Position numbers and translations under genes: made by a program. From contig NZ_JAEIOJ010000002.1 of assembly GCF_016464305.1 (NCBI RefSeq), positions 62,001-126,000 of the forward strand: a stretch of 64,000 nt of DNA. The letters are read 5' to 3'. This document shows positions 16,532 through 23,977 of this stretch, in pieces. The number at the start of each line of letters is the position of its first letter. The stretch's first letter is position 1. The notes under the pieces were generated by a model. That model searched no databases. It saw nothing but the letters and a program-made list of their open reading frames with translations, and was not told the origin of the DNA. The stretch comes from Umezawaea beigongshangensis. GTDB taxonomy: Bacteria > Actinomycetota > Actinomycetes > Mycobacteriales > Pseudonocardiaceae.

Positions 16532-17233
16532 ATGTGCGGCCGATACGTCAGCTCCAGTTCCAGCGCGGACCTCGCGCGCGCGTTCGACGTCGACGACGTG
16601 GTGGGCGAGGACCTCTCGCCCTCGTGGAACGTGGCCCCGACCCAGCAGGTGCGCGTCGCGCTGGAGCGCGCGGAGCAGGAGGAGGAGCCGGTGCGGCAGT
16701 TGCGCACCGTGCGGTGGGGACTGGTGCCGTCGTGGGCGAAGGACCGCAAGATCGGCTCGAAGATGATCAACGCGCGGGTGGAGACGCTCACCGAGAAGCC
16801 CGCGTTCCGGGCCGCCGCGCGGCGCCGCCGCTGCCTGGTGCCCGCCGACGGCTACTACGAGTGGCAGACCGCCGACGGGCGCAAGACGCCGTACTTCCTG
16901 CACGCCGCCGACGAGGAGGTCCTGGCGTTCGCGGGCCTCTACGAGCTGTGGCAGGACCCGGAGCGCGCCGAGGACGACCCGGACCGCTGGCTGTGGAGCT
17001 GCACGATCGTCACCACGTCCGCCCCGGACACCCTGGGCCACGTGCACGACCGCTGCCCCCTGCTGATCCCCGCCGACCTGCGCGACGCCTGGCTGGACCC
17101 CGCGCTCACCGAGGACGACGCCGTGCGCGACCTGCTGGCGCAGGTCCCGGAACCCCGCCTGGAGCCCCACCCGGTGAGCACCGCGGTCAACAACCCCCGC
17201 AACAACACCCCGGACCTGGTGGCCCCGTCCTGA
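16532..17233 (+). CDS. SRAP-domain abasic-site protein (YedK/HMCES)
   Basis: 233 residues from ATG 16532. The catalytic Cys2 follows the initiator Met (MCGRY), which must be removed to free it; WNVAPTQ (Asn), ADGYYEW (Glu) and LGHVHDRCPLLI (His) complete the SRAP active site. The protein forms a covalent thiazolidine crosslink to abasic sites in single-stranded DNA and shields them. Length is normal for the family (about 230). It is monocistronic and faces a repeat array at its 3' end. Confidence 0.95.
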   Translation: MCGRYVSSSSSADLARAFDVDDVVGEDLSPSWNVAPTQQVRVALERAEQEEEPVRQLRTVRWGLVPSWAKDRKIGSKMINARVETLTEKPAFRAAARRRRCLVPADGYYEWQTADGRKTPYFLHAADEEVLAFAGLYELWQDPERAEDDPDRWLWSCTIVTTSAPDTLGHVHDRCPLLIPADLRDAWLDPALTEDDAVRDLLAQVPEPRLEPHPVSTAVNNPRNNTPDLVAPS

Positions 17234-17234
17234 C

Positions 17235-17403
17235 CCCGAGTTGAGCGTTCAGGCACCCCGAGTTGAGCACTCGGGCACCCCGAGTGGAGCGCCCGCGCCG
17301 GGCGAGGTGAGCGCTCACGCCCCGAACGCTCCACTCACCCGACCCGAACGCTCAACTCACCATGCCCGAGCGCTCAACTCACCGTGCTCGAACGCTCAAC
17401 TCG
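17235..17403. repeat. Two-sided array of GAGTTGAGCGTTC / GAACGCTCAACTC repeats
   Basis: Directly after the SRAP stop, forward units (GAGTTGAGCGTTC, GAGTTGAGCACTC, GAGTGGAGCGCCC, GAGGTGAGCGCTC) run to about 17312, then inverted units (GAACGCTCCACTCAC, GAACGCTCAACTCAC, GAGCGCTCAACTCAC, GAACGCTCAACTCG) run to 17403. The two halves can pair into a long cruciform or hairpin between two convergent genes, so the array may also act as a bidirectional terminator. Confidence 0.85.
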
Positions 17404-17418
17404 GGTGGTCGGGACTGG

Positions 17419-18318
17419 TCACGCGGGGGGCGGGGCCAGCGTGTTGAGCGCGGTGACGATCGTCCGCTCCTCGTGGGCGAAGTGCGCTTCCAGCTCGGCC
17501 GTGAGGCGGTCGAGTTCGCGACGCAGCGCGGCGGGATCGTCCTTCCCCGGCACGTGACCGTCCACCAGCCGCTGGATCTCGTCCTGCAAGCGCGCCACGA
17601 CGACGTGGTCCTCGCCGAGCTTCGTCAGCACCGGCGCGAGCGCGGGGAAGCGCTGCGCCAGCACCGGGAACGCACCCACGTCCTCCCCCGTGTGGTGCTT
17701 GGTCAACGCCCCGCAGAACGTCGCGCAGTGCGCCCGCAGTTCCCGCACGAGGTCGCTCCCGGCGGTGCCGCGACCGTCCAGCACCTCGTCGGCGCGACGG
17801 CGCAGTTCGGCGAGCTCTCCGCGCAGCCAGTCGTGCACCTCCACGAGGAAGGCGCCCGGCCCCTCGGCGTCCGGGTCGATCCGGTGCAGGCTCACCACCG
17901 GGATCACCCGGCTCGTCCTGGTCTGGTACTCGGCGTAGCCGGGCTGCACCTCGGCGATCTTCGCGAAGAGCGCGTCGCGCTCGGCGCCGGTCGGGATCGC
18001 CGCCATCGCCTCGAAGGTCTCGGTGCCGGTCTCCACGGTGACCAGCGGATCGCGCCGGATGTTGTGGTACCACGCCGGGTGGGTCGGCGCGCCCATCGCG
18101 GAGGCGACGACGAGCGGCTGCCCGTCGATCACCACGTACCCCAGCGGGCTGGTCCGGCGCAGGCCGGTCCGCGCGCCCGTGGTGGTCAGCAGCGCCAGGG
18201 TCGCGCCGGCGAACATCCCGCCGACCCGGCCGCCGTTGGCCCGGAACTCCTCGATGACGCCGCGCTGGAACGCGTCGACGTCGAACTCCTGCGGCGCAGT
18301 GGTTTCTCGCTCTGTCAT
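17419..18318 (-). CDS. Ddn-type F420 nitroreductase fused to hemerythrin domain
   Basis: 299 residues from ATG 18318, with GAGGAG upstream. Residues 1-150 (ALLTTTGARTGLRRTSPLGYVVIDGQPLVVASAMGAPTHPAWYHNIRRDP) are the split-barrel deazaflavin (F420)-dependent nitro/quinone reductase family (Ddn). Residues 155-299 are a four-helix hemerythrin domain with metal ligands in VEVHDWLRGEL, LTKHHTGEDVGAFP, EDHVV and FAHEERTI, arranged H...HxxxE...H...HxxxE. The hemerythrin diiron site binds O2 or senses redox state; the fusion may couple O2/NO sensing to F420H2-dependent reduction. The architecture occurs in other actinobacteria, to my knowledge, but is biochemically obscure. Confidence 0.9.
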   Translation of the reverse strand: MTERETTAPQEFDVDAFQRGVIEEFRANGGRVGGMFAGATLALLTTTGARTGLRRTSPLGYVVIDGQPLVVASAMGAPTHPAWYHNIRRDPLVTVETGTETFEAMAAIPTGAERDALFAKIAEVQPGYAEYQTRTSRVIPVVSLHRIDPDAEGPGAFLVEVHDWLRGELAELRRRADEVLDGRGTAGSDLVRELRAHCATFCGALTKHHTGEDVGAFPVLAQRFPALAPVLTKLGEDHVVVARLQDEIQRLVDGHVPGKDDPAALRRELDRLTAELEAHFAHEERTIVTALNTLAPPPA

Positions 18319-18552
18319 CTGGTCTTCTCCTCGTCGATCCACTTCGGACCGGAGGCGGGCTTCCGCCGGAGGGGAGACGACACGGAGCACACGTGAAGGG
18401 CCTGGTACGCACTGGAAACCCCGAAGAACCGTCCGGGGGACGGAGGTGCGAGAGACTCGGGCTCGTGCCGATCTCGGGTGGCTGAGAAGCCGCTACCTCC
18501 GTGCGTAGGCCCATACGGGGCTCGTGAGGAAACTACCACGGACCCGTGCGGT

Positions 18553-19737
18553 TCAACCGCGGCGTGGCCGGAACAGCAGCAGCACGGCGAGGCCGCACAC
18601 GCACAGGCCCAGCGCGATGGCGTAGGCGGAGCGGTAGCCGAGGTGCGCGGCGAAGCCGATCAGGGGCGCGACGATCATGCCGCTGAGCGTGAGGGTGTTG
18701 GTGTAGAGCGTCGTGGCGTACCCCGGCCGGTCGGGCGCGAGGTCCTGGAAGAAGGAGATGCCGATCCCCATCACCGCGGAGATCGCGATCGCGCTGAGCA
18801 CCTGGGCCGCGAGCACCTGCCAGGTGGTCGTCACGACGAGCATCACCGCGTGGTAGAGCATGGCGGCCACGCCGCCGGCGCAGACCAGCAGCCTGCGGTC
18901 GAACCTCAGCGCGAGCAGTCCGAGGCCCATGATCAGCGGGATCTCCAGCGCGGCGCACAGGCCGAGCACGAAGCCCGCCTCCTGCGCCGTGCCGTGCAGG
19001 TCGGACGTCACGAACAGCGGGATCGCCGTGACGCCGAGGGAACTGGCGCCCTGGAGCAGCACGAACGCCAGCGCCGCCAGCAGCATCTCCCGCCGGAGGT
19101 TCCGCCCCTCCCCCGCGACGGGCGTCGCCGACGCGCGCGCTGCGCCCAGCCCCGGCAGCCACAGCGCCGCGACGCCCGCCGTCAGCGCGTACACCGCGGC
19201 GGTCACCCCGAACAGGCCCGCGTACCCGGTCTGCGCGACGAGGACCGCGGCCAGCGGCGGGCCGATCACCCAGGCCACGGAGAACAGCGTCCGCAGTCCG
19301 CTGATCACCATCGGCGCCCGTTGCGAACCGCCGTCGTCCAGAGCCTGCCGCGCGTAGGCGAAGGTCTGCGACATCAGCGACGACGCCACGGCCGCGAAGG
19401 TGGCCGAGACCAGCAGCAGGAGCCAGTACTCGCGCACGAGGGCGAACAGCGCGTACCCGCCCGCACCCGCCACGCCGCCGATCACCAGCAGCGCCCTGCG
19501 CACCGGGCGTGCGTCGGACAGCCGCCCGAGCAGGGTGTTCGCCACCAGGCCCGCGATCGGCGCGACCAGCAGGAACACGCTGAGGCGCACGGGGGAGACG
19601 TGCAGTTCGTCGGTGAGGAACAACGCCGTGAAGGGCATGGTCAACGCGGCCGCGACACCGACCAGCACGCTGACCGCCGCCAGCGGCACCATCGGTCGCC
19701 CCGAGACGGGAGAGGCTTTCTGAAGCGCTACAGACAC
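18553..19737 (-). CDS. MFS transporter, sugar-efflux (SetA)-like
   Basis: About 394 residues if GTG 19737 is used; GGAGG lies only one base before it, so the start is uncertain (ATG 19692 is an alternative). Twelve hydrophobic segments, NTLLGRLSDARPVRRALL after helix 2, and a two-fold repeat with RFDRRLLVCAGG in the second half fit the SetA/sugar-efflux group of the major facilitator family, which expel sugars or nucleoside-like compounds. It follows the NUDIX gene by 40 bp on the same strand and is the last gene of the pseudokinase-VWA-PurA-NUDIX operon, so it could export a product of that system (inference). Confidence 0.85.
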   Translation of the reverse strand: MSVALQKASPVSGRPMVPLAAVSVLVGVAAALTMPFTALFLTDELHVSPVRLSVFLLVAPIAGLVANTLLGRLSDARPVRRALLVIGGVAGAGGYALFALVREYWLLLLVSATFAAVASSLMSQTFAYARQALDDGGSQRAPMVISGLRTLFSVAWVIGPPLAAVLVAQTGYAGLFGVTAAVYALTAGVAALWLPGLGAARASATPVAGEGRNLRREMLLAALAFVLLQGASSLGVTAIPLFVTSDLHGTAQEAGFVLGLCAALEIPLIMGLGLLALRFDRRLLVCAGGVAAMLYHAVMLVVTTTWQVLAAQVLSAIAISAVMGIGISFFQDLAPDRPGYATTLYTNTLTLSGMIVAPLIGFAAHLGYRSAYAIALGLCVCGLAVLLLFRPRRG

Positions 19738-19777
19738 GCCTCCAGTGTGGCGACGAAGGCCGAATTCGCGAAATCTT

Positions 19778-20473
19778 TTAAGATCGATCCCGAGTGGTGA
19801 CACCGGACGGAACCGGGTCCCACCTCCACACCAGCGGCGGCCGGCCGCCCTTGGGCAGCGCGGACGCGTGCTGCGCGGTCCGGCGCAGCCCCGGCACGCG
19901 GTCCATCGTGCGGCCCAGGTTCGCCGGGTAGGGCCGGTCGCCGGTCAGCGCCTCGGTGACGTCCAGCGCCTGCGCGGTGGTGAACTCGGCGCCCAGCAGA
20001 CCGGCGGTGAACGCCGGATCGCGCCAGAGCCGGTCCCGGAACAGGGGGCGGCAGTCCGCCACGATGCGGTCGTGGTCGAACGCCAGGGCGGGCACGTCGC
20101 CGAGGGACGCCCAGGTCGGCCCGTCCCGGCCGTCGAGCCGACCGGGGTCGACGGTCGCCCACAGCGCCACCGACAGCGTCGGCCCGCGCGGGTCGCGGGA
20201 GGGCTCGTCGAAGGTCGCGAGCTGCCCCACCGCCGTCACCGCTTCCGCGGCCACCCCGAGCTTGCCGGTCACCGCGCGCAGTGCGGCGTCGCGCAGCCGC
20301 TCACCGCGTCCCAGCAGCACGCCGGGCAGGGCGAGGTCGCCGCCGAAGGGGTCGTGGGCGCGGGGGGCGACGCCCAGCAGCACCGCGCGGGCGTCCGGGG
20401 CGAACCGCAGTGCGAGCACGTCCACCGAGACCAGCGTCGACTCGATGCGCTGGTCGTCCTGTGCCGGGTTCAT
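19778..20473 (-). CDS. NrtR-like NUDIX protein with degenerate catalytic box
   Basis: 231 residues from ATG 20473 (GTG 20491 is possible). A NUDIX fold spans residues about 12-145, but the box GVLLGRGERLRDAALRAVTGKLGV has TGKLG where active enzymes have the EExG core, so hydrolysis is probably lost. The C-terminal 80 residues (FTTAQALDVTEALTGDRPYPANLGRTMDRVPGLRRTAQ) form the winged helix seen in NrtR-type regulators, where the NUDIX part senses ADP-ribose-like nucleotides. It sits 27 bp after the PurA-like gene in the same operon. I read it as a nucleotide-sensing transcription factor of this operon. Confidence 0.83.
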   Translation of the reverse strand: MNPAQDDQRIESTLVSVDVLALRFAPDARAVLLGVAPRAHDPFGGDLALPGVLLGRGERLRDAALRAVTGKLGVAAEAVTAVGQLATFDEPSRDPRGPTLSVALWATVDPGRLDGRDGPTWASLGDVPALAFDHDRIVADCRPLFRDRLWRDPAFTAGLLGAEFTTAQALDVTEALTGDRPYPANLGRTMDRVPGLRRTAQHASALPKGGRPPLVWRWDPVPSGVTTRDRS

Positions 20474-20500
20474 CCGACGATTCTGGCGCACCGCGCGGGA

Positions 20501-21826
20501 TCAGCGGCGCAGCGGCACCGGCGTCGCGAGCCGGTGGTCGGCCCGGTCCGGGCCGGTGCCGGTCAGCAGCACCGGCGCGTCCAGCAGCGTCTCCAGCCGG
20601 TCCACGACGGCGTCCGGATCGCGGGGCAGCTCCTCCAGTCGCGGGGTGCACCGGCTCAGCGACTCCGTCAGCTCCCGCTGGTGCCGCACCGCTCCGGCCG
20701 GTCCCAGCGGCAGGCTCGTGAGGTCCGCGCCGGACGGGGTGCGGTGGGCCGTGGCGACGCTCAGCCCGCTCGCGACGCGGTCGAGGTGGGTCACGGCGAG
20801 CGCGTCGATGCCGCCGCACGCGGCCGCGGCGTAGCGCAGGAGCACCTCGTCCAGGTGACCCGCCCGCCACGCGCCCTGGTAGCGGCCGGTGCCGTTGTGC
20901 GCCTCGGGAAAGCGGTCGAGCACGCCGGGGTCCTCGGTCGGCAGCGGACCGGCGCCGTGCCGGGTCTGGTAGGTGCGCGTCACGCCGAGCACGGTGGCCC
21001 GGCGCGCGCCGAGCAGCCCCGAAGCCGCGTCCGGGGTGACCGTCGACCAGGTGGTGTGCGGGTGGAAGCCGCGCCACTGGTCGAGCAGCACGCCCTGCGC
21101 GCCCTCGAAGACCAGCCGTCCCCGGTCGGCGCGGCGGCCCACCTCGTCACCGGACACCGTCCGCACCGCCCCGGAGAACTCGCGGTAGAGGTTCACCAGC
21201 TCCTCCACGGCGGGGAACCCGTGCTCGCTGCCCGCGATCAGCGGCTCGTAGAACCGCGCCAGGTCGTCCAGCCGCCGCCGCAGGCGAGCCGGGTCGCCGC
21301 AGTCGCCGACCGTCGGCGGCGTCCCCGGCGGGCTCGGCACCACCTGGTCCTCCACGACGTCGCCCGGCGCGGACCCGCGCCGCGAAACCAGGGAGTACCA
21401 GACCGTCTCGCCGATCCCCCTGCCGCACGAACCGTGCCGGCTCGCGCCCCTGGCGTCCTCGCGGGCGCGGTTGGCCGCGACGTGGATCGGCGTGGTGAGC
21501 AGCGCGCCCGCGTCGACGGACACCAGGCCCAGCGGGTCCGGCACGCCCAGCGCCACCAGCTCTCGGGCCTCCGTGGCCAGGGCGATCGGCTCGACCAGGA
21601 CGTGCCGGGACAGCAGGGTCGGCGTGCCGCAGAGCGTGCCCGACCCGAACTGGCTGAACGTGTGGTGCCGTTCGCCCGCGACCACGTTGTGCGCGGCCTG
21701 AGCGCCGCCGTTGAACCGGACGACCGCGGACACCGAGCCGTCCCGGCACAGCGCGTCGACCACCGAGCCCTTGCCCTCGTCGCCGAAGCCGAGGCCCACC
21801 ACGACGACGTGCCCGTCGGAGATCAT
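20501..21826 (-). CDS. Divergent adenylosuccinate synthetase paralogue
   Basis: 441 residues from ATG 21826, eight bases after the VWA stop. GTP/IMP-site elements are present in altered form: GFGDEGKGSVVD (residues 13-24; normally WGDEGKGKIVD), GGAQAAHNV with His46, RHGSCGRGIG, LVFEGAQGVLLDQW and the aspartate loop NGTGRYQG where housekeeping PurA has TTGRxR. The loss of the second loop Arg and many changes suggest that the acceptor or amino acid is not the usual IMP/aspartate pair. A normal purA is expected elsewhere in the genome. The company of a J-domain pseudokinase, a VWA protein and a NUDIX regulator marks it as part of a specialised nucleotide system rather than purine biosynthesis. 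Confidence 0.85.
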   Translation of the reverse strand: MISDGHVVVVGLGFGDEGKGSVVDALCRDGSVSAVVRFNGGAQAAHNVVAGERHHTFSQFGSGTLCGTPTLLSRHVLVEPIALATEARELVALGVPDPLGLVSVDAGALLTTPIHVAANRAREDARGASRHGSCGRGIGETVWYSLVSRRGSAPGDVVEDQVVPSPPGTPPTVGDCGDPARLRRRLDDLARFYEPLIAGSEHGFPAVEELVNLYREFSGAVRTVSGDEVGRRADRGRLVFEGAQGVLLDQWRGFHPHTTWSTVTPDAASGLLGARRATVLGVTRTYQTRHGAGPLPTEDPGVLDRFPEAHNGTGRYQGAWRAGHLDEVLLRYAAAACGGIDALAVTHLDRVASGLSVATAHRTPSGADLTSLPLGPAGAVRHQRELTESLSRCTPRLEELPRDPDAVVDRLETLLDAPVLLTGTGPDRADHRLATPVPLRR

Positions 21827-21834
21827 CGCGGCCG

Positions 21835-22821
21835 TCAGTTCAGCGTCACGTCGTCGGGGCCGTCGAGCCCCGGCAGGGCCGGCAGCGTCGCCACGGCTCC
21901 CCGCGCCGCGCCGACGCGGACGAGCGCCCGGCCCACCGAGCCGCTCTCGGCGTGCGACCCGACCTCGGCCAGGTCGACCATCGCCTGCTCCAGGTCCACG
22001 ACGCGCTCCTCCAGGCCGATCGTCGTGGCGATCAGCTCGCACACCGCGCCGGGGTCGTCGAGCTTGAGGAAGTTCTGCCCGAGGATCTCCTGCCAGTGCT
22101 CGGCGATCTGCGGGTCGTCGTAGTACGAGGACTGCCGGGGCAGGACGAAGTACACGTGCCAGCGGCGGCTCAGCTCCCGGTACACCGACGCGGGGTCGAC
22201 GTCCTCGGGCAGGTCGTCGCCGATGATCCGGCGGACGTGCCGCGCCTCCAGCCGTGGCTTGTTCAGCTCGTCGCCGATGATGAACAGGTACCCCTTGCGG
22301 CCCCGCTTCCGCCACGCGTCGGTGACGACGTGCCGGGCGACGAAGTAGGCGGCCAGCTCGTAGGACTCGCTCTTCTGCCCGCCGCCGTTGCCCTCCAGGA
22401 AGATCGTGCGGAGCTGCTCGTCCATCCGGTTGTCCGACTCGAACTGCCCGACCTGGAGCGGCACGCGGTCGCTGTCGGCGTCACCGATGCCGCCGAACAT
22501 CAGCTGCGGATCGGTCACGTACCCCTTGCGCTGCAACAGACCGTGCAGCTTGCCGAGCTTCTGCTGCATGATCTGCGGCACCTGCCCCATCGATCCCGTC
22601 ACGTCGAACAGCACCGCGATCGGCGTCGAGTCCGCGTGGTCGGGCGAGTCCAGGCACTCCCGCGCGGTGACGCCCAGCGGGTCCAGCGAGGGGTCAGCCT
22701 TCCAGGCGGTGGACGGCGCCGCCTTCATCGCGCTGGTGTAGCCGAAGTCCGCGATCCCCCTGGCCGCCCGGAAGGTCCGCGCCGCCGCGTACGTGTCGTC
22801 GTCCCACTTGCCGTGTCCCAC
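21835..22821 (-). CDS. VWA-domain protein
   Basis: 328 residues from ATG 22821. After a 65-residue leader (MGHGKWDDDTYAAARTFRA), IAVLFDVTGSMGQVPQIMQQKLGKLHGLL carries the metal-ion-dependent adhesion site (DxTxS), and FIIGDELNKPRL a second conserved turn of the von Willebrand A fold. There is no signal peptide or membrane segment, so it works in the cytoplasm, probably as a scaffold that binds a partner through Mg2+. The first 128 bp overlap the 3' end of the pseudokinase gene and its stop is 8 bp before the PurA-like start, indicating tight coupling. Confidence 0.88.
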   Translation of the reverse strand: MGHGKWDDDTYAAARTFRAARGIADFGYTSAMKAAPSTAWKADPSLDPLGVTARECLDSPDHADSTPIAVLFDVTGSMGQVPQIMQQKLGKLHGLLQRKGYVTDPQLMFGGIGDADSDRVPLQVGQFESDNRMDEQLRTIFLEGNGGGQKSESYELAAYFVARHVVTDAWRKRGRKGYLFIIGDELNKPRLEARHVRRIIGDDLPEDVDPASVYRELSRRWHVYFVLPRQSSYYDDPQIAEHWQEILGQNFLKLDDPGAVCELIATTIGLEERVVDLEQAMVDLAEVGSHAESGSVGRALVRVGAARGAVATLPALPGLDGPDDVTLN

Positions 22822-23860
22822 GTCGTTCCCCGTTCTTCTGGTCCGGCAGCACGAACGGCCGGAAGACCCGGTCGCCGTACAGCTCGTCGAGCAGTTCGTC
22901 GTACTCGTCCAGCAGATCGGCCGCGTCGGGCCGCGTCCGCGGGTCGTCCTGCGTGCAGCCGCGCGCGAAGGCGCGCTGCCCGGTCTCGCCCGGCCCGAGC
23001 AGGCCGAGCATCAGCGCGTGCGTCATGTGGACGTCGGTGGCGGCGGTGACCGGGGCACCGGCGCGGACCTCCGGCGGGTAGGCCGCCCGGAACTCCGCCG
23101 CCCCGCTGGTCGCCAGGAGCCGTTGCCCCGGCTCCACGGCGAACGACCAGCCGACCAGCACGATCCCGTGCTGCTCCGGGTGGACCAGCACGTTCTCGGC
23201 CACGATCGCGCCGTGCACGAGACCGGCGCGGTGCGCTCCGGCGACCGCCCGCAGCAGGCGGCGGTGCATCCACGCCCAGTCCCGGCCGTCGAGCCCGGCC
23301 GGGAACGCCCGGCGCACGTCGGCCAGCGTCACGAACCCGTCCACCAGCGGTTCGAGCACGGTGAACGCCCGCTCGTCCCGCCCCACCGGTCCCGAGGCGT
23401 CCACCACCCGCGGGTAGTAGGGGGTGAGCCAGCGGTGCCGGGAGGTGAACTCGCCCAGGGCGCGCAGGGCGTCCAGCTCGGCGTGCAGCAGGGCGTTCGT
23501 CGCGGGGTTGCGCACGACCTTCACCACGCACGGGCCGCCACCGCCCTCCGCCAGGTACGCGTTGGCGACGCTGCCGGTCGCGTGCAGCGCGCCGATCCGG
23601 TAGGCGTTCCCGGCCGGTGTGCGCAGCGCCGCCGCGCCCGCGCCGCGCGTCCAGTCGTCGTAGAGCCGGGTCAGCTCGGCCGACGCCGCGCCCGCCCTGG
23701 CGTCCGCACCGGTCCGGTCGGGGTGCAGCACGGCGGCCAGTCCCCGGAACGTCCGCTGCGCTTCCCGGCGCACCGCGGAGTCGGCCGAGCGCGGGCCGAA
23801 CAGCACGGTCGCGGACGCGGCCGTCTCGACCCTCCGGAGCGCTTCCTCCCTGGTGAACAT
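22694..23860 (-). CDS. J-domain plus protein pseudokinase
   Basis: 388 residues from ATG 23860. Residues 1-70 are a J-domain with the HPD motif at 46-48 (AVLHPDRTG), expected to stimulate DnaK. A kinase-like domain follows: VVKV with Lys114 (VAIK Lys), but the HRD catalytic Asp is lost (HGAIVAEN, Ala218) and the DFG Asp is Gly (LVGW, Gly237), so it should bind nucleotide weakly or not transfer phosphate. Asn223 is kept. The conserved C-lobe ends near RVFRPFVLPDQ; the last 43 codons are read in another frame inside the VWA gene, an unusually long overlap. It heads the five-gene operon and appears to be leaderless. Confidence 0.82.
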   Translation of the reverse strand: MFTREEALRRVETAASATVLFGPRSADSAVRREAQRTFRGLAAVLHPDRTGADARAGAASAELTRLYDDWTRGAGAAALRTPAGNAYRIGALHATGSVANAYLAEGGGGPCVVKVVRNPATNALLHAELDALRALGEFTSRHRWLTPYYPRVVDASGPVGRDERAFTVLEPLVDGFVTLADVRRAFPAGLDGRDWAWMHRRLLRAVAGAHRAGLVHGAIVAENVLVHPEQHGIVLVGWSFAVEPGQRLLATSGAAEFRAAYPPEVRAGAPVTAATDVHMTHALMLGLLGPGETGQRAFARGCTQDDPRTRPDAADLLDEYDELLDELYGDRVFRPFVLPDQKNGERRGTRQVGRRHVRGGADLPGGQGDRGLRLHQRDEGGAVHRLEG

Positions 23861-23861
23861 A

Positions 23862-23895
23862 GTTTAAGTCTAGATAACTCAAACCTGGATCGCAA
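23862..23895 (-). promoter_or_regulatory. Promoter and operator of the pseudokinase-VWA-PurA operon
   Basis: On the minus strand TTGCGA (23895-23890) and TAGACT (23872-23867) are 17 bases apart; TAGACT ends six bases before the ATG at 23860, so the transcript is predicted to be leaderless, and there is no Shine-Dalgarno sequence. A near-perfect inverted repeat GTTTAAGT-7-ACTCAAAC (23862-23884) covers the -10 box and is a likely repressor site. The patch is strikingly AT-rich for this genome. Confidence 0.65.
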
Positions 23896-23977
23896 GCGCG
23901 TGGTGTCGGCCGGTCGCGTGCGGCCCGATCGACGGAACCGCGGCGTGCCCACCTCGCGCCGGTGCTAGCGTCGAGCC

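Noticed and set aside
18319-18552. 233-bp gap before the Ddn-hemerythrin gene considered for a small RNA or riboswitch
   Set aside because: No conserved riboswitch pattern and no terminator followed by anti-terminator could be recognised by eye.
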